Assembly: GCA_965656715.1 (NCBI GenBank)
Contig: CBFHLR010000002.1
Coordinates: 62,001-126,000 of the forward strand
From: Coraliomargarita sp965656715
GTDB lineage: Bacteria; Verrucomicrobiota; Verrucomicrobiia; Opitutales; Coraliomargaritaceae
Direction of reading: 5' to 3'
Length of the DNA stretch: 64,000 bases
In this document: in pieces, positions 46,526-53,861 of the stretch
Layout of the letters: each line of letters opens with the position of its first letter
How positions within the stretch are numbered: the stretch's first letter is position 1
The notes under the pieces: model-generated
Databases searched by the model: none
Seen by the model: only the letters and a program-made list of their open reading frames with translations
Told to the model about the DNA's origin: nothing
Program-made: the position numbers and the translations under genes

Positions 46526-46561
46526 ACGCAAAACACACTTTAAAATCCAACAGAAATTATC

Positions 46562-47650
46562 ATGAGCAAGCTATACACCGCAAAAGAACTTGAACGTATG
46601 ATTCAGCAAGGGCAGTCCCTTTGCGACATCCCAGAGAACGCGAAGCTAACTCCTATGGCGCGCGACCTTCTTCGCCAGCACAAGAAGAACAAGCCAGCCG
46701 CAGCGGCAGCACCTGCAGCAGCGTCTGCAGCTTCCGGCGCTACGCCGAAGATTCACACTCCTGTGCTTCCGGATGCTGAATATAACTGGGTGCCAGGTGG
46801 TGATCCAAAGACTGCAGCTGAGCTTGAGAAGTTCTTCTACTCACCTGAAATTCAGGCGCTCAAGGAGCGTATCTGCCACATCGGTGAGCGTATTTGGAAC
46901 AAGGGCTACGTGGATGGTAACGGTGGTAACATCACTGTCCGTGTCGGCGACAACATGGTGCTTTGCACACCGACACTCATTTCCAAGGGGTTCATGTCTC
47001 CGGACGACATCTGCATGGTTGACCTTGACGGTAACCAAATCGCAGGCACACGCCCACGCACCTCTGAGGTGAACACTCACTTGGCGATCATGAAGCACGA
47101 GCCAAAGGCAAAGTCTTGTGTGCATGCTCACCCAGTCTACGGCACCGCCTTCGCAGTTGCTGGTGTAACACCGCCTGCTTGCTTGATTCCTGAGCCAGAA
47201 GTTTTCCTCGGTGAAATCGGTTTCGCGAGCTACCAGACTCCAGGCTCTCCAGAGAATGCGTCTGAAGTTGGCCGTCTCGCCCAGAAGCACCAGTCCATTT
47301 TGATGCAGAACCACGGTGTGATCTGCTGGGGTAAGGATGTGGAAGATGCTTATTGGAAGATGGAAAACACCGACGCTTTCTGTCACACGGTTTCCATTAC
47401 GATGCAAATCGGTGGCCCTAAGAAGTATGGTCCAGACAAGCTTAAGGAACTGATTCAGATCCGTCAGAAGCTCGGTATGCCTGATCACCGCCTGGACGAA
47501 CTCAAGGAGTGTGAACTGTGCGATGCGGGTGACACCACTGTGAACACCCACCCACAGCCAAGCGCATGTGGTTGCGAGATTCCCACTGGCGATGTCGATG
47601 AAGCACTGGTGCAAAAGATCACTGACATGATTATGCAGAAGATCAACTAG
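46562..47650 (+). CDS. Class II deoxyhexulose-phosphate aldolase with terminal targeting helices
   Basis: Cleaves L-fuculose or L-rhamnulose 1-phosphate to dihydroxyacetone phosphate and lactaldehyde. The catalytic class II core (about 85-300) has the zinc ligands E169 (RTSEVNTH), H188/H190 (SCVHAHPVYG) and H251 (LMQNHGVICWG). At 362 residues it is far longer than the ~215-residue FucA. An N-terminal helix SKLYTAKELERMIQQGQSL plus an Ala/Pro linker (to ~60) looks like an encapsulation peptide. The C-terminus carries a C317/C320/C336/C338 cluster and a second amphipathic helix (345-361). It corresponds to PvmN of planctomycete loci. Confidence 0.92.
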   Translation: MSKLYTAKELERMIQQGQSLCDIPENAKLTPMARDLLRQHKKNKPAAAAAPAAASAASGATPKIHTPVLPDAEYNWVPGGDPKTAAELEKFFYSPEIQALKERICHIGERIWNKGYVDGNGGNITVRVGDNMVLCTPTLISKGFMSPDDICMVDLDGNQIAGTRPRTSEVNTHLAIMKHEPKAKSCVHAHPVYGTAFAVAGVTPPACLIPEPEVFLGEIGFASYQTPGSPENASEVGRLAQKHQSILMQNHGVICWGKDVEDAYWKMENTDAFCHTVSITMQIGGPKKYGPDKLKELIQIRQKLGMPDHRLDELKECELCDAGDTTVNTHPQPSACGCEIPTGDVDEALVQKITDMIMQKIN

Positions 47651-47696
47651 ACGCATCTTAAGCATCCATTCCCGTTTATCACTCATCCCATAAGTG

Positions 47697-48092
47697 ATGG
47701 CACTCATTGAAAAGCTTGAGGACATCCTCGCATGGCAGAAGGCCGGCGAATTAGTCGCTGAAGCTAGTCGTTTGCCTTCAAGTTGCGAAACTTCTGTGGA
47801 GTATAGTCCTAACGAAAGGGTGCGTGAGTTGGCCTACGCGATTCAAGCGAACATTAAAAGTGGCTTTGATCAACCGAGCAATAGTGACTTTGTTGATGCC
47901 TTATGCATTGCCAGAGCTTCAAGCACTGAACTGCGAGTGCAACTCGATCAACTTCGTAGTAATGGATCTGTCAAAGATGCAACTTTTAATTCGTTAGTTA
48001 CACTTACTCAAGATGTAGAGCGTATTCTTGGGGCGTTTATCAACTATTTGGCGAAGGCACCTGATCGTGCCCTACAATCGTTTTCTAACTAA
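47697..48092 (+). CDS. Four-helix-bundle protein (23S rRNA-IVP-like) inside the BMC operon
   Basis: A 131-residue all-helical protein. Its order of motifs follows the family of four-helix-bundle proteins first found in 23S rRNA intervening sequences: LEDILAWQKAGELVAEASRL, RELAYAIQANIKSGFDQPS, FVDALCIARASSTELRVQL and VERILGAFINYL. Usual members read WxxAxxLxxxIY, IxxNIAEGxxR and FxxFLxIAxGSxxELExQL. Here the NIAEG core is altered to NIKSG. It is 46 bases after the aldolase and 34 before mdh. It may be a shell or cargo accessory. No function is proven; the family assignment rests on pattern. Confidence 0.7.
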   Translation: MALIEKLEDILAWQKAGELVAEASRLPSSCETSVEYSPNERVRELAYAIQANIKSGFDQPSNSDFVDALCIARASSTELRVQLDQLRSNGSVKDATFNSLVTLTQDVERILGAFINYLAKAPDRALQSFSN

Positions 48093-48126
48093 CTATTGAA
48101 CAACTTAATTTTGGAGGATTATTTCA

Positions 48127-49125
48127 ATGAAATCTAAAAAACCTATTCGTATTGCAGTGACAGGTGCAGCCGGTAATATTGGCTATGCACTGCTTTTTCG
48201 CATTGCTTCTGGTGCAATGTTTGGCCCGGACCAACCGGTTGCCTTGAACTTAATCGAAATCGAACCAGGTATGGCAGCCCTTAAGGGGGTTGCAATGGAG
48301 CTCGACGACTGCGCTTTTCCATTGCTCACTGAGATTGTTCAGACATCTGACCTGAGTGTTGGTTTCAAGGACGTCGACTGGGCGCTGCTTGTTGGTTCCG
48401 TGCCTCGTAAGCAAGGTATGGAGCGTGCGGACTTGCTTGGTATTAATGGCAAGGTCTTCGTCGGCCAGGGGCAGGCGATCAATGACCACGCTAAGCCAAG
48501 CGTTCGTGTGGTTGTGGTTGGTAACCCATGTAATACCAATTGCTTGATCGCAATGAAGAGCGCACCGAACATTCCAAACGAGCAGTTCTTTGCGATGACT
48601 CGTCTGGATGAGAACCGTGCGAAGACACAGCTTGCGCAAAAGGCAGGCGTGCCGGTTAAGGAAGTCTCCGAACTCTGCGTTTGGGGTAACCACAGCCCGA
48701 GCATGTTTCCGGATTTCTACAACACCAAGATCGGTCGTCAAAAGGTGTCGGATTTGATCACTGACGAAAACTGGCTGAAGGAAACCTTTGTGCCAACAGT
48801 TGGTCAGCGTGGTAAGGCGATCATCGATGCACGTGGTGCATCGTCCGCAGCGTCGGCTGCGAATGCAGTGGTTGACACAGTGCGTGATTTGGTAAATCCA
48901 ACACGTGGCGATTTCCACTCTGTTTGTGTGATCTCCAATGGTGAGTATGGCACTCCTGCAGGCATTATTACATCCTTGCCCATTAAGGTCGATGCGATCG
49001 GCAAGTGGCGTGTCGTCGAAGGCATCAAGCTCACCGAGTATGCAAAGGAGAAAATTCAGGCATCCAATGATGAACTCCTGGAAGAGCGCAAGTTAGCATT
49101 CGGCCAGCTTGGACTTAGCGTTTAA
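48127..49125 (+). CDS. mdh: Malate/lactate dehydrogenase of the BMC operon
   Basis: A 332-residue NAD-dependent 2-hydroxyacid dehydrogenase with malate dehydrogenase features: TGAAGNIGYALLFRIASG, the substrate loop SVPRKQGMERADLLGING (two Arg), VGNPCNTNCLIAM, TRLDENRAKTQLA with D161, and catalytic H188 in VWGNHSPSMFPDF. In PVM microcompartments this gene is thought to help with redox balance or lactate/pyruvate conversion. No encapsulation peptide is seen. A clear GGAGG (48113-48117) precedes the ATG. A strong terminator follows at 49154-49190. The loop resembles malate enzymes, so activity on malate is the safer reading. Confidence 0.9.
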   Translation: MKSKKPIRIAVTGAAGNIGYALLFRIASGAMFGPDQPVALNLIEIEPGMAALKGVAMELDDCAFPLLTEIVQTSDLSVGFKDVDWALLVGSVPRKQGMERADLLGINGKVFVGQGQAINDHAKPSVRVVVVGNPCNTNCLIAMKSAPNIPNEQFFAMTRLDENRAKTQLAQKAGVPVKEVSELCVWGNHSPSMFPDFYNTKIGRQKVSDLITDENWLKETFVPTVGQRGKAIIDARGASSAASAANAVVDTVRDLVNPTRGDFHSVCVISNGEYGTPAGIITSLPIKVDAIGKWRVVEGIKLTEYAKEKIQASNDELLEERKLAFGQLGLSV

Positions 49126-49153
49126 TCCCGACTCTATCATCGGTCAATTTAGC

Positions 49154-49190
49154 AGTCAGGCGTCACGGTAAGTGACGCCTGACTTTTATA
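49154..49190 (+). terminator. Rho-independent terminator after mdh
   Basis: The perfect 13-base stem AGTCAGGCGTCAC (49154-49166)/GTGACGCCTGACT (49172-49184) has a five-base loop and a TTTTA tail. It closes the main BMC operon and separates it from the alcohol dehydrogenase gene. Confidence 0.93.
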
Positions 49191-49249
49191 CCTTATGACC
49201 AAATGAATCCTACCAAGAGAATCGCAATTTAATCTGAGAAATAGACTAT

Positions 49250-50476
49250 ATGAATTTCAATGAAGATGACATTAGCCGTATCGTAAGCGAAGTGCTTTCC
49301 TCTGTGAACAAAAATCCTGAGGTCAGTGCCGAAGAGAGCACCGCGGCAAGTTCTAATAACGTAAAGTCTGGACGTGCTGCTGTGCTAGTTGAGCCACGTA
49401 AGCTGGAGATCCGTGAGTTTCCGCTGCGTGAGATTGGCCCGGACGAGATCTTGGTGAAGGTCGAAGCCTGTGGCGTGTGTGGCACCGATGTGCACTGCTA
49501 CAAGTCTGACCCGTTTGGTTTGACGCCGAACGTGCTTGGACACGAAGGCACCGGCGAAGTGCTCGAGGTCGGCGCAAACGTCAAGATGGACAGTGTTGGC
49601 AAGCAGGTGAAGGTAGGTGATAAGATTGTCACCAGCTTGATGGAGACATCGCCAGATTGCTTGGTGGCCAAATACAATCCTGCGAAGGCCAACCTTAGCG
49701 ACGACTTGAAGGTCTACGGATTACTTCCTGATGAGCCAAATAATCACTTTAACGGTTACTTCGGGGAATACCTTATCATTCGCCCAGGCTCCTCGTTTTT
49801 CGTGGTTAACGACATGAGCGTCGAGCTACGCTGCTTGATTGAGCCGGCTGCTGTGGTGTGCCACGCACTGGAACGTGCACGTAGCTGCGGTAACAATCGT
49901 TTGAATTTCCGTTCGCGAGTGGTGGTTCAGGGCTGTGGCCCGATTGGTCTGCTGATGATTGCAGTGCTGCGCACGGCCGGCGTGAACAACATCATCGCAC
50001 TCGATGGTAACCCGGGCCGTCTTGAAATTGCGCGCCGTATGGGTGCTGACGAGCTGATCAATTATAAGGAACACTCTGGTATCGATGAGATCGCTGAGAA
50101 GGTTCAGGCTCTTACCAAGGGCCTCGGCGCACACTGGGGCTTCCAAGTGACGGGGGTTCCAGTTGCACACGCCAACTTGTATAAGTTGATTCGACGTGGT
50201 GGCGGTATTTGTGAGGTCGGTCACTTCGTCGATGGCGGCGAGTGTGCGATCAATCCACACCGTGATATTTGTGCGAAGGAAATTTCACTGGTCGGTAGCT
50301 GGGTCTACAACAGCTTTGAGTATCCAAGTGCCTATCACTTCCTGCAGCGTGCAGAGCGTATTGGTATTCCGGTTTCGACGCTGGTGACGCACAAGTTCCC
50401 GCTTGATCAGATTGATGAAGCCTTCCAGACGAACCTCCGCCAAGAGGGGGTCAAGGTTATCGTTGAAACTCAGTAG
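49250..50476 (+). CDS. Zinc alcohol dehydrogenase with encapsulation-peptide-like N-terminus
   Basis: A 408-residue MDR-family dehydrogenase, probably reducing lactaldehyde to 1,2-propanediol or the reverse. Catalytic zinc ligands are C77 (GVCGTDVHCY), H98 and E99 (LGHEGTGEV), and the NAD-binding motif is VQGCGPIGLLMIA (228-235). The structural-zinc Cys4 lobe is missing. Residues 1-22 (MNFNEDDISRIVSEVLSSVN plus a linker to 42) are extra relative to ordinary MDR enzymes and closely match the aldehyde dehydrogenase targeting helix. It is thus a likely cargo enzyme that regenerates NAD+, although it lies beyond a terminator. Its own terminator is at 50477-50515. Confidence 0.86.
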   Translation: MNFNEDDISRIVSEVLSSVNKNPEVSAEESTAASSNNVKSGRAAVLVEPRKLEIREFPLREIGPDEILVKVEACGVCGTDVHCYKSDPFGLTPNVLGHEGTGEVLEVGANVKMDSVGKQVKVGDKIVTSLMETSPDCLVAKYNPAKANLSDDLKVYGLLPDEPNNHFNGYFGEYLIIRPGSSFFVVNDMSVELRCLIEPAAVVCHALERARSCGNNRLNFRSRVVVQGCGPIGLLMIAVLRTAGVNNIIALDGNPGRLEIARRMGADELINYKEHSGIDEIAEKVQALTKGLGAHWGFQVTGVPVAHANLYKLIRRGGGICEVGHFVDGGECAINPHRDICAKEISLVGSWVYNSFEYPSAYHFLQRAERIGIPVSTLVTHKFPLDQIDEAFQTNLRQEGVKVIVETQ

Positions 50477-50515
50477 GCGCTGAAAGAACTTATAGTCCCT
50501 TCAGCGCTTTCGTTT
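50477..50515 (+). terminator. Terminator after the alcohol dehydrogenase
   Basis: GCGCTGAA (50477-50484) and TTCAGCGC (50500-50507) form a perfect stem followed by TTTCGTTT. It overlaps the last codons of the convergent apbE gene, so it also lies inside coding sequence. Confidence 0.72.
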
Positions 50516-51314
50516 CCGGATCGTCTACAATCAGGTGCGGTAGTGTTTTGGCTAGCGCTTCAAGCTCATTAGGCTCCATCAATAATGCTGCGGTTGACCA
50601 AATCTCGGCATTCACTGCGTTTGAGTCCACGACCCAGATCCGAGGGAAGGAGTAGTTCACTTCTTGTGTTTGCGAGGAAACGATATGGTTGCCCTGTATG
50701 CCTGTGCCGGAGGCACTCAGCGCTTGATTCTTTAGCTCGATGACCTGTTCGTCATGCTCACCGCTGAGACGTATCTTCCATACTGACGGGCCATAGGCGA
50801 GTTGTGAACTTGCGCCAGCTGTGAGGAGAGCGGAGTCGATTCCACCCCAGTCTTGTATTCGTTCTAGCAGTCGATCGAGTGCAAAGCCTTTACCGATGCC
50901 GCCCAAGTCGATTTCACGACCAGGCTCTGTGCAATGAATCGCGGGACGTTCGGGGTCGACCATGAGTTGACCAATGACTTCGGGAGGAGGGCCCTCTTCT
51001 TTGTTCTTTTGGTGGGCAATTTGACGCCCGAGTGTGATGTCAAATAACCCTCCGGTCTCAACGTAGGCGTCGAGTGCTAAGCGCAGGCAGTTGTAGCAGG
51101 TTTCACCGATAAACAAGGTTTCGCCTGCTTGCATGTGATTGATCCTCCACACGTCATTTCCCTCAATGTAGCGACTCAGGTGGCCTTCGATTTCATCGAG
51201 CAGCTCGATGCAGTCATGTGCGACATCTTTGGCGAGTTTTTCATCGTCGGTCTTCAGACGCAAAGTGAAGCTCGTATTCATTGCGTCGTGTTCGAAAAGC
51301 TGTGTTTGACTCAT
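50490..51314 (-). CDS. FAD:protein FMN transferase (ApbE-like)
   Basis: ApbE enzymes attach FMN covalently to Thr/Ser of partner flavoproteins in the periplasm. This 274-residue protein keeps FDITLGRQIAHQK and the family GREIDLGGIGKGFALDRLLE. The usual HIIDPxTG reads HIVSSQTQE, and the C-terminal magnesium-site DALxT reads AEIWSTAALLM. No signal peptide is visible from ATG 51314. That start overlaps the upstream glycosyltransferase stop by four bases (ATGA), which supports it and shows coupling. No Rnf or Nqr gene is nearby. With the altered motifs, activity is uncertain. Confidence 0.78.
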   Translation of the reverse strand: MSQTQLFEHDAMNTSFTLRLKTDDEKLAKDVAHDCIELLDEIEGHLSRYIEGNDVWRINHMQAGETLFIGETCYNCLRLALDAYVETGGLFDITLGRQIAHQKNKEEGPPPEVIGQLMVDPERPAIHCTEPGREIDLGGIGKGFALDRLLERIQDWGGIDSALLTAGASSQLAYGPSVWKIRLSGEHDEQVIELKNQALSASGTGIQGNHIVSSQTQEVNYSFPRIWVVDSNAVNAEIWSTAALLMEPNELEALAKTLPHLIVDDPETKALKGL

Positions 51315-52840
51315 TGTGTTGGTGCTTCGCTCCATTGTTCCCAGAGGTCATTGCGCAAATAGACCGTCATTGAGACGTTATTGCGCAATCCTCTTGGGAG
51401 TGCAATATGGCTGTTGTTCAGTATTTCAGCTGTAGCTGTGTCATGTGCGGACATTGCGATGACGACCGGGTAGTCTTGCATCGACTCGGTCGGTTGAGTC
51501 CAGTAGCCAACGGTCTCGAAGTCACGCAGATACCAGGGCAAGGGCCAATAGCCACTACCGATTACTGCAATCGGTTTCAATGGCCCAGACTCACTCATGG
51601 CGTCGACTTTACCAAGCCAAGGCTGCAGCGCTTCCAAGTCTCTACTTGAAGGCACGTATGCATATGGATTACGCGCATCATTGCTAAACGGCCCGGATGC
51701 TCGGGTGCTCTGGTGTGTCTGATAGAGGACAGCAACTAGAAAACACATCAGAGCTATAAGTCGGATGCTCCATGCATGTGCGCTCAATCCCCGTAGGGCA
51801 ATTCCTGCGAGTAGGCACACATGCGCCCATGGAACTAACATGAGCCAAGGCGTCTTGTAAGCGATGACACTGTAGATTGCAAAATGTGCACAAGCTGAGA
51901 TCGCCAAGAATAATACGACAGCTCGTTGACTGCGCTGCAAGCTCGCTCCTAGAATCGCAATGAGACCGAGTAGAGCGACGGCGGATTCGGTCCACCAGAT
52001 GCCGAGACTGTGCTTCGGCCAAAGCATGAGCTCTAAGTAGTAGAACAGGCTTTTGTCATGGCCTGCCGATGTTTCGTAAACGAAATACGTGCGCACTGCA
52101 TCGGCAACTCCTTGGAATGAGCGAAAGCCATTACTGTAAAACAGAATTGAGATGAATGCCGCAGCGACCGCCAAGACTAGCGTGGGTAGCAGGTAGGAAC
52201 GAAGTAAGGGAGGTGCCCCCTGTTCAGGCATGAGCCATTTTTGCTGTCGGGCAATGAAGTAGATTAGGGCGGCGGCTCCCCAGCTGATCAGACTGATCAC
52301 AAACGTTTCCTTAGTCGCAAACATCAGACCGATGCTGATCCCACAGAGTATCGCGGCAGATTTCCTTGGCGTTTCCAAAAGGCGATAGAGAAAGCCACAA
52401 GCAAGCATCGCGAATAAGAGTAGCCAGCTCTCGTGGATATACATACGGTTGTAATAAACCAACAGCGGGGAGCTTGCTAAAAGGCTGGCGGCGGCAAGCG
52501 CGGGCAACTGACCGATGCGTCTTGCCCAGATCAGAGGTGTCAGTGTCAGTAGTATGCCGGCGACCACAGGGCCCATGCGTAGGCCGCTCTTAGTCAAGGT
52601 TTGCCAACTGAACTCGTTGGTGGATTTGCTTAGCACTGAGGAGCTATAACTCAGGAATGGTCCGTGGTAGTGCTTGGGGTCAAATGAATAGTCGTTACTT
52701 TCCAAGCGATTTGAAAGGATCCGCGCACCTGTTGCTTCATCTGCATGCATCGGTCGCACGTCGAGTTCCGGCACGCGAAGCCAAGTCGCGAATGCGAGGA
52801 TTATGAGCCATCCGATGCATATGAGGTAACGTTGAGGCAT
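51311..52840 (-). CDS. Agl23/GT39-type membrane glycosyltransferase
   Basis: A 509-residue polytopic membrane protein with about eleven hydrophobic segments. LDVRPMHADEATGARIL near residue 25 and DPKHYHGPFLSYSSSVL near 55 match the TIGR03663 (flippase-activity-associated Agl23) family, related to GT39 mannosyltransferases. The acidic residue in the first loop is the likely catalytic base. It starts at ATG 52840; an extension upstream would run across the divergent promoter. It overlaps apbE by four bases and is divergent from a GT2 gene. Likely it uses lipid-linked sugars at the periplasmic face. Confidence 0.78.
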   Translation of the reverse strand: MPQRYLICIGWLIILAFATWLRVPELDVRPMHADEATGARILSNRLESNDYSFDPKHYHGPFLSYSSSVLSKSTNEFSWQTLTKSGLRMGPVVAGILLTLTPLIWARRIGQLPALAAASLLASSPLLVYYNRMYIHESWLLLFAMLACGFLYRLLETPRKSAAILCGISIGLMFATKETFVISLISWGAAALIYFIARQQKWLMPEQGAPPLLRSYLLPTLVLAVAAAFISILFYSNGFRSFQGVADAVRTYFVYETSAGHDKSLFYYLELMLWPKHSLGIWWTESAVALLGLIAILGASLQRSQRAVVLFLAISACAHFAIYSVIAYKTPWLMLVPWAHVCLLAGIALRGLSAHAWSIRLIALMCFLVAVLYQTHQSTRASGPFSNDARNPYAYVPSSRDLEALQPWLGKVDAMSESGPLKPIAVIGSGYWPLPWYLRDFETVGYWTQPTESMQDYPVVIAMSAHDTATAEILNNSHIALPRGLRNNVSMTVYLRNDLWEQWSEAPTQ

Positions 52841-52916
52841 GCTATAGGCAGATTTGAGGGCAATTATTTGCCGCCTGCAATCTTGCTTTGCCATTGATGT
52901 TCGGATTTCGGGCTGT

Positions 52917-53678
52917 ATGGCTATGACTGTGTCTGCAGTGCCGCAATCCCTCGTATTAGTGACTCCCGTATGGAATGACTCCCTGCGTTTGGGGCGCTTC
53001 GGGCCCAGTTTAGCACGTGCACTCACGGAGTCTGGGTTGCCTGTGCGTTGGATTGTGGCCGACGATGGCTCACCCGTTGAAGAGCAGGTGCGGGTGCAGG
53101 ACTTGGTTGGCTCTTTCCGTGAACTGTATCCACACGTCGAGTCGATGCTCTTTACTGAGCGCTCTCACAAGGGAGGCGCGATCTATTCTGCTTGGGATGC
53201 TTGCCCCGACGCAGATTGGGTGGGCTTTGTGGATGCCGATGGTGCGATCGATGCCGATTCAACTGTGCGTCTGCTCAAACACGCGTTGGCACAGGGTAAA
53301 GCAGGCGGTTGTGTAGGGGTGCGCCATGATGCTAAAGAAACACCAGTTAAACGCCCATTCTATCGTGCGCTTTCGTTTCGACTGTTTTCCTTTGTGATGC
53401 ACCGCTTGATTGGTATTCGCTTTGAGGATACGCAGTGCGGTGCAAAGGTTGTTCCGGGGAGCGCCTACCATCATGTGGCGCCGAGCCTGAAAGAGCGCGG
53501 CTACATCTTCGATGTTGAGTTGCTGCTGGCTTTGGATCTGCATGGTTGTCGCATCGAGGAGTTACGCATTCCGTGGAGCGAAATGGATGGCGGAAAGGTG
53601 CATCCATTCCGCGATGCATGGCCCATGCTCGCTGGCTTGCTCCGTATCCGGAAGCGTCTGCAGCGAGGCGAGTATTAG
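52917..53678 (+). CDS. GT2 family glycosyltransferase
   Basis: A 253-residue GT-A fold enzyme similar to dolichyl-phosphate glucose/mannose synthases. LVLVTPVWNDSLRLGRFGPS, WIVADDGSPVEEQ, the DxD-type GFVDADGAIDADS, and FEDTQCGAKVVPGSAYHH followed by ERGYIFDVELLLAL are typical. The C-terminus lacks membrane segments. It probably makes a polyprenyl-phosphate sugar donor that the divergently encoded Agl23-type transferase could use. ATG 52917 is preferred over the upstream extension, which would begin inside the shared promoter region. Confidence 0.83.
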   Translation: MAMTVSAVPQSLVLVTPVWNDSLRLGRFGPSLARALTESGLPVRWIVADDGSPVEEQVRVQDLVGSFRELYPHVESMLFTERSHKGGAIYSAWDACPDADWVGFVDADGAIDADSTVRLLKHALAQGKAGGCVGVRHDAKETPVKRPFYRALSFRLFSFVMHRLIGIRFEDTQCGAKVVPGSAYHHVAPSLKERGYIFDVELLLALDLHGCRIEELRIPWSEMDGGKVHPFRDAWPMLAGLLRIRKRLQRGEY

Positions 53679-53861
53679 TCGGTTTTGCCGCCTTGATGAG
53701 TTGTTTGCGGGCGACTGTCTCGTCGCTGCTGCCTGCTTTAGGACTATAAGGGTCCTTTTCGCTGAAAAAGCCTCCCAGTGATTTGCAGATCGATGTAGCT
53801 GAGACATATGTAGAGCTCACTATATTGGACACAATTATCCACCCTCAACACAGGTAATAAG

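Noticed and set aside
48127..49125. Annotation as lactate dehydrogenase
   Set aside because: The substrate loop VPRKQGMERADL with two arginines resembles malate dehydrogenases more than lactate dehydrogenases; kept as malate/lactate dehydrogenase with malate preferred.
41267..50476. B12 diol dehydratase, glycyl radical enzyme or BMC-T trimer shell gene in the BMC locus
   Set aside because: All frames between pduL and the alcohol dehydrogenase are accounted for, and none matches these families.
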